From Bacillus suaedaesalsae (lineage in GTDB: Bacteria > Bacillota > Bacilli > Bacillales > SA4), in contig NZ_JAFELM010000002.1 of NCBI RefSeq assembly GCF_016890225.1, forward strand, positions 1 to 64,000: DNA of 64,000 nt, written 5' to 3'. The notes beneath the pieces are model-generated. The model worked only from the letters and a program-made list of their open reading frames with translations, did no database searches and was not told the origin of the DNA. Positions 57,322 to 64,000 of this stretch are shown piece by piece. A program made the position numbers and the translations under genes. Position 1 is the stretch's first letter, and each line of letters opens with the position of its first letter.

Positions 57322-58497
57322 ATGAATTTTATTCATGAAGCAAAGACATTATTTAAAGTTAATATCCGTGAATATGGTATGTATATTGCCTTAGTTGTTA
57401 TTATGCTTACATTTACAATTATGACAAACGGTCTCTTTATGTCATCACGTAATATCAGTAATTTACTAGATTCTACGGGTTACATTGCCGTATTAGCGGT
57501 AGGGATGACACTAGTTATTGTCATCAGGCACATCGACTTATCTGTGGGATTTGCTGCAGGATTTTTAGGTGCGATAGCGGCGATACTCCTTACTGGATTG
57601 GGAGTACCTTTCTACTTAACGATCCCGATCATTCTTGTATTAGGTATTGTTATCGGTATGTTTAATGGCGTGCTAGTTGCTCAAATTGGAATTCCATCCT
57701 TTGTTGCGACATTAGCTGGAATGTTGATATTCAGAGGTGCATTATTACAAGTTACGGAAAAAACAGGAACGATTATTATTAAGGATGAACACTTTAATGC
57801 AATTGGAAATGGATTCATTCCCTCGTTAATGCAAGTAAATGGATTGCACTTACTATCATTACTTGTTGGAGCAGTTTGTATTGTACTTTATATCTTTAGC
57901 GAAATTTCAAACAGAAAAAATAAGATAAAATACCAATTTGACGTTGTATCAAAAGGGATATTTGTATCAAAGCTCGTATTCGTTTCAGCAATTATTGCGT
58001 ATATTACTTGGATTTTAGCAGGATACAATGGATTTTCATGGACAGTTGTGATTATGGTATTAGTCGTTGTAATCTATCATTTCCTTACAACAAAAACTGT
58101 ACTAGGAAGACATATTTATGCAGTGGGAAGTAATCCTGAAGCAGCTCATTTAAGTGGGATTAATGTAAAGAAGATTACGTATATTGTATTTGGTTCAATG
58201 GGAATGTTATCAGCACTGTCAGGTATACTTTTTACAGCACGTCTACAATCTGCCACGACAACTGCAGGTACTTTATTTGAACTTGATGCAATCGCTGCAG
58301 CATATGTAGGTGGTGTATCATCAGCCGGTGGAGTTGGAAAAGTCACAGGAGCAATCATTGGTGCGATTGTCATGGCTTCTCTATCAAGTGGAATGAACTT
58401 GCTAGGTGTCGGTATTTCCTATCAATATATGATTCGCGGTGGCGTACTTGCTGGGGCGGTTATCTTTGATGTCATGACGCGAAAAAAGAGAGGCTAA
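57322..58497 (+). CDS. gguB: Sugar ABC transporter permease (GguB type)
   Basis: This is the membrane channel of the monosaccharide transporter. It has 391 residues and about ten hydrophobic segments, the BPD_transp_2 fold. VIVIRHIDLSVG near residue 70 and VGSNPEAAHLSGI near residue 270 are the CUT2 signatures. The longer length and the hydrophilic loop near residue 205 are typical of the GguB branch rather than RbsC. The ATG at 57322 follows TAGGAGG; in-frame codons back to 57262 lie inside gguA. A terminator follows. Confidence 0.92.
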   Translation: MNFIHEAKTLFKVNIREYGMYIALVVIMLTFTIMTNGLFMSSRNISNLLDSTGYIAVLAVGMTLVIVIRHIDLSVGFAAGFLGAIAAILLTGLGVPFYLTIPIILVLGIVIGMFNGVLVAQIGIPSFVATLAGMLIFRGALLQVTEKTGTIIIKDEHFNAIGNGFIPSLMQVNGLHLLSLLVGAVCIVLYIFSEISNRKNKIKYQFDVVSKGIFVSKLVFVSAIIAYITWILAGYNGFSWTVVIMVLVVVIYHFLTTKTVLGRHIYAVGSNPEAAHLSGINVKKITYIVFGSMGMLSALSGILFTARLQSATTTAGTLFELDAIAAAYVGGVSSAGGVGKVTGAIIGAIVMASLSSGMNLLGVGISYQYMIRGGVLAGAVIFDVMTRKKRG

Positions 58498-58520
58498 CGT
58501 ATTCCTTAATTGTTATACAG

Positions 58521-58557
58521 AAGAATGAGCGACACCAAAAAGTCTCTCATTCTTTTT
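58521..58557 (+). terminator. Rho-independent terminator after the transporter genes
   Basis: AAGAATGAG (58521-58529) pairs with CTCATTCTT (58545-58553), with an inner GAC-GTC stem, followed by TTT. It separates the transporter operon from the sensor operon. Confidence 0.85.
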
Positions 58558-58571
58558 CAATTCTCTTAGTA

Positions 58572-58599
58572 TTGAACAATTCCCGGTAGATGATATGAT
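58572..58599 (+). promoter_or_regulatory. SigA promoter of the sugar-sensing operon
   Basis: TTGAAC (58572-58577), a 16-base spacer and TATGAT (58594-58599) with TGA in front, an extended -10. The leader to the first gene is about 110 bases. Confidence 0.7.
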
Positions 58600-58713
58600 G
58601 AAAACTATATTAATAGAGATAATATCAAAATTCAGGGCATCTTTTAAGGTCAATATAAGTGGAATCTCCATTGCTTTAGTGAATAAGTGCCTCGAAAAAA
58701 GGAGAACTATCTG

Positions 58714-59688
58714 TTGCGAAAATTAGGCATTATACTTTTATCCATTTCATGCTTAGTGCTGTGTTATTTTACTGTAGTTTCCGCTGAGAAGGTATTCCGT
58801 CCAGAATGGGAATTACCAAAAAAGATAAGTGAAAAAGAAGATCAATATCGTCTGGTATTAATCACTCAAGAATTAGAAACACCATTTTGGGACCTTGTTG
58901 GACTAGGAGCACGAGAGCAAGCAGAAAAAGAAGGCGTTAGCTTTGAGGTTTGGGGAAGTTACGGAAAAAATCAAGAAGAATTCTTAAAGAAGATTGATAT
59001 TGCCATTCACTCAAAAGTAGACGGCATTATTGTGCAAGGTTCAGATACAGATGAGTTTATTAATTTAACGAAAGTGAAAGCAGCGTTTTATGGAATTCCG
59101 ATTATCACGGTAGCAAATGATGTTCCGATTGAAAAAAGTCTAAGAAGAACCTATGTGGGATCTGATCAATATTCAGCCGGTAAAATGATTGCCCAGCAGT
59201 TAGTATCAGACATGGGGGAAGCGGGAAAAGTTGTTTTATTAGGTGACAGTAATCAAGAATTTTACCAAAAACAACGTTTACAAGGTATTCAGGAAATTTT
59301 AAAGAAATACTCGAATATCGATACGGTGTACGCAGAAACAGAAGATACACGAGAACAGGTGATTGTTACAACAAGAGACCTCTTGAATCGAACTCCTGAT
59401 GCGGATGCGTTTATTGCCATCAATGCGAATAATACAGGGGCTATGATACAAGAAATAAGTAAGCGTTCTCAAATTGAGCCATATTTTATTTATTCATTTG
59501 ATGATGGACCGGAATCACTATCGTTGCTTAGCCAAGGAAAATTAGATGGCATGATTGAGCAATCTCCTGAGAGGATGGGGCAGATTAGTGTTAGTTTGAC
59601 GATGAAGTGGTTAAAAGGCGAAACGGTTCCTTTAGATATGAATGGTTACCTTACAGATATTAGAATATTGAAGGCGATGAATAAGTAA
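58714..59688 (+). CDS. Membrane-anchored sugar-binding sensor protein (XylFII-like)
   Basis: The protein has 324 residues: one hydrophobic N-terminal segment (about residues 4-24) without a lipobox, then a periplasmic-binding-protein fold (from about residue 45) with YRLVLITQELETPFWD, DGIIVQGSD, SFDDGPESL and GKLDGMIEQ. In Clostridium beijerinckii such a XylFII protein binds xylose outside the cell and activates the partner kinase LytS. The one-base overlap with a kinase gene supports that role; the ligand is inferred. The TTG at 58714 is seven bases after AAAAAAGGAGAA, while GTG 58687 precedes that site. Confidence 0.82.
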   Translation: MRKLGIILLSISCLVLCYFTVVSAEKVFRPEWELPKKISEKEDQYRLVLITQELETPFWDLVGLGAREQAEKEGVSFEVWGSYGKNQEEFLKKIDIAIHSKVDGIIVQGSDTDEFINLTKVKAAFYGIPIITVANDVPIEKSLRRTYVGSDQYSAGKMIAQQLVSDMGEAGKVVLLGDSNQEFYQKQRLQGIQEILKKYSNIDTVYAETEDTREQVIVTTRDLLNRTPDADAFIAINANNTGAMIQEISKRSQIEPYFIYSFDDGPESLSLLSQGKLDGMIEQSPERMGQISVSLTMKWLKGETVPLDMNGYLTDIRILKAMNK

Positions 59689-61154
59689 TGAATACAATTC
59701 AGAGAAAAATATGGTTGCTCACTACGGTTGTGTTATTGATTATGGCCGTTATCTGGGTCACACTCACTTACTATAATCAAAAAACACAAAATCAATATAA
59801 TGAGATCCTTCAACGCTACTTAGAACTAAACGAGGTCACGGTTTCAAGTCAACAGCTTGTGATGGATCTTAACAATTACTTGATTTTGCCTTCGTCTACA
59901 AATTTAGAACAATTAATTAATAGTAAAGAAAACATTCGATCTATCAAACAAAAGGTTTATGCATTACGTCATGAAGAGAATGATTTTTCCTTAACGAATT
60001 ATATGAACCTCATAGATAGCTTAATAGAGACAACAGAGAGGGCGCTTTTATTTCATTCAGAAAATGAGACAGAAGCGTCAGCAAAAGAATTTTCTGAAGC
60101 GAACAGAATTTCCACTTATATATCTGAGATGTCTTTAACGTTATTAGATAAAGAGATTAAAACATATGACCGTTTTTATCGAGGATTTATTGAGCAGTCG
60201 GTCGAAATTAAAAAACTTGGAATTTGGGTTATGCTTTTAATTACATTGATATTATTGTTAGTTACCTACTGGTTTTCATTAAGTATTACGAGACCAGTGT
60301 CGAAGCTAACGCAAGCAGCAAACGAACTTTCAAATGGAAGATTTGACCTCCAAATTGAGGTTTCTTCAAACGATGAGATTTCGTTCCTGGCAAAAACGTT
60401 TGACCGGATGCGCATGAACATTATTAATCTCATTTCGGAAATACAGGAGAAGGCTGACCTAGAGAGAGAATTGCAACAAAATAAATTGATGTTAAAAGAA
60501 AGCCAATTGCGTACTTTGCAAAATCAAATTAATCCTCACTTTTTGTTTAATACGTTAAATACTCTTTCCAAAAAGGCATATTTAGAAGGTTCTGAGGAAA
60601 TGAGTGACTTACTGGTGAGTGTAGCTGATCTTCTTCGTTACAATTTAAAACGAATTGATCGATCTGTCACAATTAGTGACGAAGTGACCGTTATCAAAAA
60701 GTATATGGACATTCAAAAGGCAAGATTCACAGACCGTCTTCAATTTTATATGGAAGTGGATCATTCTTGTCTAGATTATTTGATTCCCAGTTTGACGATA
60801 CAACCAATTGTCGAGAATGCAGTCATTCATGCAATCGAGCCAAAAGAAGAAGGTGGATCAATTTGGTTCCGAATCATAGATGCAGAAGAATTAGTATTAA
60901 TCGAGATTGAAGATGATGGAAACGGGATATCAGAACAAAACATTTGGCATATGTTAGAGGAAACACCTCACGAGAGAGAAAATGAGAATGCTGGTATTGG
61001 CTTTATAAATGTCGTAAAGAGAATCCGAATTTATTACGGAATACAGGACGTAATTGACATTAAGAGTAGTGATGGCCAAGGAACAAAAATCACGTTGAAA
61101 ATACCAAAAACAAGGGGAATCTCATATGATGATGAAGCTCTTGATAGTAGATGA
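59688..61154 (+). CDS. Sensor histidine kinase, LytS/YesM type
   Basis: This membrane kinase of 488 residues has segments at about 8-28 and 177-198 flanking a helical extracellular region. A HAMP domain (about 199-250), the His_kinase domain with QNQINPHFLFN and phospho-acceptor His284, and an ATPase domain with IVENAVIHAIEP near residue 374, DDGNGIS and GIGF follow. It probably works with the upstream anchored sugar-binding protein as the signal receiver and phosphorylates the downstream regulator. Its last 29 bases overlap that gene. Confidence 0.88.
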   Translation: MNTIQRKIWLLTTVVLLIMAVIWVTLTYYNQKTQNQYNEILQRYLELNEVTVSSQQLVMDLNNYLILPSSTNLEQLINSKENIRSIKQKVYALRHEENDFSLTNYMNLIDSLIETTERALLFHSENETEASAKEFSEANRISTYISEMSLTLLDKEIKTYDRFYRGFIEQSVEIKKLGIWVMLLITLILLLVTYWFSLSITRPVSKLTQAANELSNGRFDLQIEVSSNDEISFLAKTFDRMRMNIINLISEIQEKADLERELQQNKLMLKESQLRTLQNQINPHFLFNTLNTLSKKAYLEGSEEMSDLLVSVADLLRYNLKRIDRSVTISDEVTVIKKYMDIQKARFTDRLQFYMEVDHSCLDYLIPSLTIQPIVENAVIHAIEPKEEGGSIWFRIIDAEELVLIEIEDDGNGISEQNIWHMLEETPHERENENAGIGFINVVKRIRIYYGIQDVIDIKSSDGQGTKITLKIPKTRGISYDDEALDSR

Positions 61155-62658
61155 CGAACAGATAGAGCGGGAAGGACTTCAAGCTATTTTACAACGAGCA
61201 TTTCCTGAGCTTGTGATTAAGCAAGCGAAAAATGGAACTCAAGCTCTTGAAATAGTGGAAGAGTTTCATCCTGATTTAATACTAATGGATATTAAGATGC
61301 CAGGGCTTAATGGGCTAGAAACGATTGAACGAATTAGTTCAACATATCCTGCCATTAAATTTGTCATGATTACCGCATACGATTCTTTTAATTACGCAAG
61401 ACAAGCTATTAAGCTAGGGGTAAAGGATTTTTTATTAAAGCCCAGCAAAGCAAATGAAATCGTCGCAACGGTTGCTAAAGTCATTAAACAATGTGAAGAA
61501 GAAAAACTTGTAATGGCTAGAGAAAAAATACAACAGGCTGCATTGCACAAAACATTACAGCTTGTTGAAACAGACATCGTCACACAATTACTATTCGATC
61601 ATGTTCATGAAGTTCATTTAGATATGTTGGTCGAGATGCTAGGTAGTGAAACAAGCGATGAAAAGTTTGTGATTGTTGTTTTTTTACCTCCCGGATCAGA
61701 AAAGTACTATTCCTTAATAAAAGAAAAAGTACGGATTACAAAACGATGCTGGGTAGGAGCGCTTTACGGCAGGCAGTTACCACTTATTGTTTTTCGTGAT
61801 AAGGAGAAGTCGTTCCGTTCACAAGCTATTTCGCTGGCAATTGAAATCCGTTCAGTTGCGAAGAAAGAAGAGAACGACAATTGGTTTATAGGTATCGGAA
61901 ATGTTTGCTATTCAATGGATGGAATAAGACAGTCTTATCAAGAGTCATTACTTGCAACTACAGATACAGCAATACCTTCTAAATATAGATTTTATCAGGA
62001 CCTACGTCCATCAAATATGTCAGGAGTACATAAAACCAAGCAGAAGGGCTTGTACGATAATATTCGATTAGGAAAATGGGAGGACGTATTTCTATATATC
62101 CTGAATGTTATCCAACATTACGAAAATAAAAATGTACCACTTCTAGAAATTCAACAACGTGTCCTCGAGTTGTTATGGGATGCGTCTCGTATCATTAGTG
62201 AGATGGGGGTAGAAATGGATACTCCGTTATTTTCTTTTCACGTTAATAATGGAAGAGAATTGCGAGCCGAGACAAGCTTGTTAGTTTCAAGAATGAAGGA
62301 AGCGTATAGTAACTATCGAGACCATCAAGAAGCAGATACGATTCATTCAATTAAAAAATATATAATTGAACACTCCCATGAAGACATCTCATTAGATATG
62401 CTCGGGAAAAATGTGGGCTTAAGTCCAATCTATATAAGTAAATTGTTCAAGGAAAGACTGGGGATTAACTACATTGATTTTTTAACAGAGTGTCGCATAG
62501 AAAAAGCCAAAAAATTAATGACTGATACGGAAAAAAGCATTAAGGAAATTACATTTGAGGTAGGGTACCATGAACCGAACTACTTTAGTAGAGTGTTTAA
62601 AAAAATGGTTGGAACCTCTCCGATGGAATATAAAAAATCACTTTTAAGTAAAAGGTGA
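61126..62658 (+). CDS. Response regulator, YesN type, with AraC-family DNA-binding domain
   Basis: This 510-residue regulator has an N-terminal receiver domain (1-125) with DD at 9-10, phosphorylation site Asp55 in LILMDIKMPG, and the lysine in LLLKPSK. A middle region of unassigned fold follows, then a C-terminal double helix-turn-helix (about 405-508) with LDMLGKNVGLSPIYISKLFK and EVGYHEPNYFSRVFKK. It likely activates sugar uptake genes. Three adjacent ATG codons (61126, 61129, 61132) are possible; AAGGGGAA best fits the first. Confidence 0.9.
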   Translation: MMMKLLIVDDEQIEREGLQAILQRAFPELVIKQAKNGTQALEIVEEFHPDLILMDIKMPGLNGLETIERISSTYPAIKFVMITAYDSFNYARQAIKLGVKDFLLKPSKANEIVATVAKVIKQCEEEKLVMAREKIQQAALHKTLQLVETDIVTQLLFDHVHEVHLDMLVEMLGSETSDEKFVIVVFLPPGSEKYYSLIKEKVRITKRCWVGALYGRQLPLIVFRDKEKSFRSQAISLAIEIRSVAKKEENDNWFIGIGNVCYSMDGIRQSYQESLLATTDTAIPSKYRFYQDLRPSNMSGVHKTKQKGLYDNIRLGKWEDVFLYILNVIQHYENKNVPLLEIQQRVLELLWDASRIISEMGVEMDTPLFSFHVNNGRELRAETSLLVSRMKEAYSNYRDHQEADTIHSIKKYIIEHSHEDISLDMLGKNVGLSPIYISKLFKERLGINYIDFLTECRIEKAKKLMTDTEKSIKEITFEVGYHEPNYFSRVFKKMVGTSPMEYKKSLLSKR

Positions 62659-62677
62659 GAAGGTGAAGTAAAACGAG

Positions 62678-63754
62678 ATGAGAAAAACAATTAAATTCTT
62701 ATTAATAGCAATAGGTTTACTTTTTTTCCTTGTAGCGTGTGAAAGTAAACCAAAACAAACGGAATTTTCTAGTCCTTCTATAAAAACACAAGAAGATAAG
62801 GTAAATGTAGATGAGAAAATAAAAATAGGGTTTTCAATGGATACGTTACTTGAAGAAAGATGGCTAAAAGACAGGGAGTTGTTTAAACAATCGGTAGAAG
62901 CATTAGGAGCAGATGTTGAGATTATGGCAGCAAAAGGTGATGATGCTGTTCAAATTGCTCAAGCTGAGACACTCATTAATCAAGGAGTAGATCTACTCGT
63001 AATTGTTCCTCATAACGCAGAGGCGACAGCTGCAATTGTGAGTAAAGCCCACTTGGCAGGAATTAAAGTGATTGCCTATGACCGATTAGTGAAAAACGCT
63101 AATATTGATTTATATGTTTCCTTTGATAATGAAAAGGTAGGAGAACTGCAAGCAGAAGCCATTACAAATCTAGTGCCAAAAGGAAAGTATGTATATATAG
63201 GTGGAGCTGAAACGGATTACAATGCACATTTATTTAAAAAGGGTGTATTTAATGTACTTCAACCTTTAATCAATAAAGGTGACATTTCCGTTGTTTACGA
63301 TCAGTGGACAAAGGATTGGACGCCGGCGAACGCCTATGAAAACATGCTTGCCGCATTAAGAGCCAACAATAATCAAATTGATGCAGTAATTGCTGCGAAT
63401 GATGCCACGGCAGGTGGAGTAATAAGAGCACTAGCAGCACAAGGATTACTTGGGAAAATCCCAGTTGCTGGACAAGATGCAGACCTTGCTGCAGCGCAAA
63501 GGATTGTAGAAGGAACTCAAACGATGACTGTATATAAACCGATTAAAGCATTATCAGAAGAAGCGGCTAATTTAGCAGTCAAGCTAGCAAAGGGTGAGGA
63601 AATTACGACAACTCATACGATGAATAACGGTAAAATTGAAGTGCCATCTTTATTACTGTTACCTATTGCAGTTGATCAATCGAACATTAACGAGACAATC
63701 ATAGCTGACGGATTTCATTCTAAAGAAGAAATTTACCAAAACGTTAAGAATTAG
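62678..63754 (+). CDS. xylF: D-xylose-binding lipoprotein XylF-like
   Basis: The protein has 358 residues with a lipoprotein signal ending FLVAC (Cys21). The mature part is very like E. coli XylF: ERWLKDRELF, GVDLLVIVPHNAEA, KVIAYDRLVKNANIDLYVSFDNEKVGELQ in consecutive blocks, AANDATAGG, GQDADLAA and TQTMTVYKPI are all shared. It should bind xylose or a similar pentose outside the cell. AGAAGGTGAAG lies upstream. No ATPase or permease follows, so it either shares GguA-GguB or has a distant partner. It probably belongs to the sensor operon, 19 bases after the regulator. Confidence 0.88.
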   Translation: MRKTIKFLLIAIGLLFFLVACESKPKQTEFSSPSIKTQEDKVNVDEKIKIGFSMDTLLEERWLKDRELFKQSVEALGADVEIMAAKGDDAVQIAQAETLINQGVDLLVIVPHNAEATAAIVSKAHLAGIKVIAYDRLVKNANIDLYVSFDNEKVGELQAEAITNLVPKGKYVYIGGAETDYNAHLFKKGVFNVLQPLINKGDISVVYDQWTKDWTPANAYENMLAALRANNNQIDAVIAANDATAGGVIRALAAQGLLGKIPVAGQDADLAAAQRIVEGTQTMTVYKPIKALSEEAANLAVKLAKGEEITTTHTMNNGKIEVPSLLLLPIAVDQSNINETIIADGFHSKEEIYQNVKN

Positions 63755-63755
63755 T

Positions 63756-63776
63756 GCCCATTTTAGGGCTTTTTTT
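63756..63776 (+). terminator. Rho-independent terminator after xylF
   Basis: GCCC (63756-63759) pairs with GGGC (63766-63769) and seven T follow. The stem is short. Confidence 0.65.
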
Positions 63777-63792
63777 ATTTTTCTTAGTAATC

Positions 63793-63823
63793 TTCAATTT
63801 ATAAAAAATTCAACTGGTATGAT
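63793..63823 (+). promoter_or_regulatory. Extended -10 promoter of the last gene
   Basis: TGGTATGAT (63815-63823) is a good extended -10. TTCAAT (63793-63798), 19 bases upstream, is a weak -35. Confidence 0.5.
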
Positions 63824-63901
63824 GTGATAAATTTGCCATTCAACCCTTTTTAGATTTCGTGCATCATAAGTATAACGATTAGTCAAAGAGGAGGAAGGAC
63901 A

Positions 63902-64000
63902 ATGGCTACAGTAATTATGAACTTTAAAGAAAAAAGAAAAGAGAAACAAGTGAAGTTTGAACGAAAAGTTCTAAGAGAACTTTCATTAGAGAAATTGATA
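63902..64000 (+). CDS. Partial small protein, possibly YbaK (DUF2521)
   Basis: The first 33 codons are in the window. They encode a basic, charged start, MATVIMNFKEKRKEKQVKF, then ERKVLRELSLEKL. GAGGAGGAAGG lies just upstream. In B. subtilis ybaK, followed by cwlD, lies a short way downstream of rpsI, and the visible sequence is consistent with that family as I remember it. The identification rests mainly on position and is tentative. Confidence 0.5.
   Translation, partial: MATVIMNFKEKRKEKQVKFERKVLRELSLEKLI

Noticed and set aside
54435-63776. Transposase, integrase or attachment repeats at the edges of the sugar island
   Set aside because: I looked at both borders and saw only terminators and promoters, with no recombinase gene and no obvious direct repeats.

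Overview
This window is a conserved core-chromosome segment of a low-GC Gram-positive bacterium of the family Bacillaceae. That is supported by the gene order (ctsR-mcsA-mcsB-clpC-radA-disA, then gltX-cysE-cysS-sigH, rpoBC, the str, S10, spc and alpha clusters, ecfAAT-truA-rplM-rpsI), by near-identity of the proteins to Bacillus subtilis homologues as I remember them, by strong AGGAGG ribosome sites, and by frequent GTG/TTG starts. I cannot name the species. Every gene I accept is on the + strand.

Layout. 1-650: the 3' end of an rRNA operon (5S rRNA plus terminator), followed by an array of hairpins and a decayed second copy of the 5S 3' end with its own terminator. 654-1325: an MgtC-family membrane protein. 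1387-8623: the CtsR heat-shock operon with a SigA promoter and a CtsR operator, then radA and disA. 8823-17590: a PIN/TRAM protein, isoprenoid genes ispDF, glutamyl-tRNA synthetase, a cysteine T-box riboswitch with cysE-cysS, mrnC, rlmB, rae1 and sigH. 17602-34633: rpmG, secE, nusG, the L11-L1 and L10-L12 genes, rpoB, rpoC, the L7Ae-like ybxF, S12, S7, EF-G and EF-Tu. 34648-50068: the S10-spc-alpha ribosomal supercluster with secY, adk, map, infA and rpoA. 50126-54434: an ECF vitamin-transporter energizing module, truA, L13 and S9.

54455-63776: a sugar uptake and sensing island inserted between rpsI and what looks like ybaK. It encodes a ChvE-type sugar-binding lipoprotein, its ATPase GguA and permease GguB, then a membrane-anchored sugar-binding sensor, a LytS/YesM-type kinase and a YesN-type AraC-family regulator, and finally a XylF-like binding lipoprotein. 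The sensor-kinase-regulator trio matches the XylFII-LytS-YesN xylose-sensing arrangement known from Clostridium. A cre-like site and a short direct repeat lie upstream of the transporter. The window ends 33 codons into the next gene.

Between genes, much of the DNA is regulatory RNA or promoter: a T-box, L10 and L13 leaders, an S10-operon leader with tandem promoters, structured tuf and rpoB leaders, and several terminators. The least expected observations are a 31-codon remnant of a KOW-domain gene between map and infA, the decayed 5S copy with its hairpin array, a promoter-terminator pair plus a hairpin between the ribosome site and start of nusG, a three-copy short repeat around gltX, and a GC-rich inverted repeat ahead of the S10 promoters. 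I found no CRISPR array, transposase, prophage or defence gene, and nothing that I would call a wholly new system.
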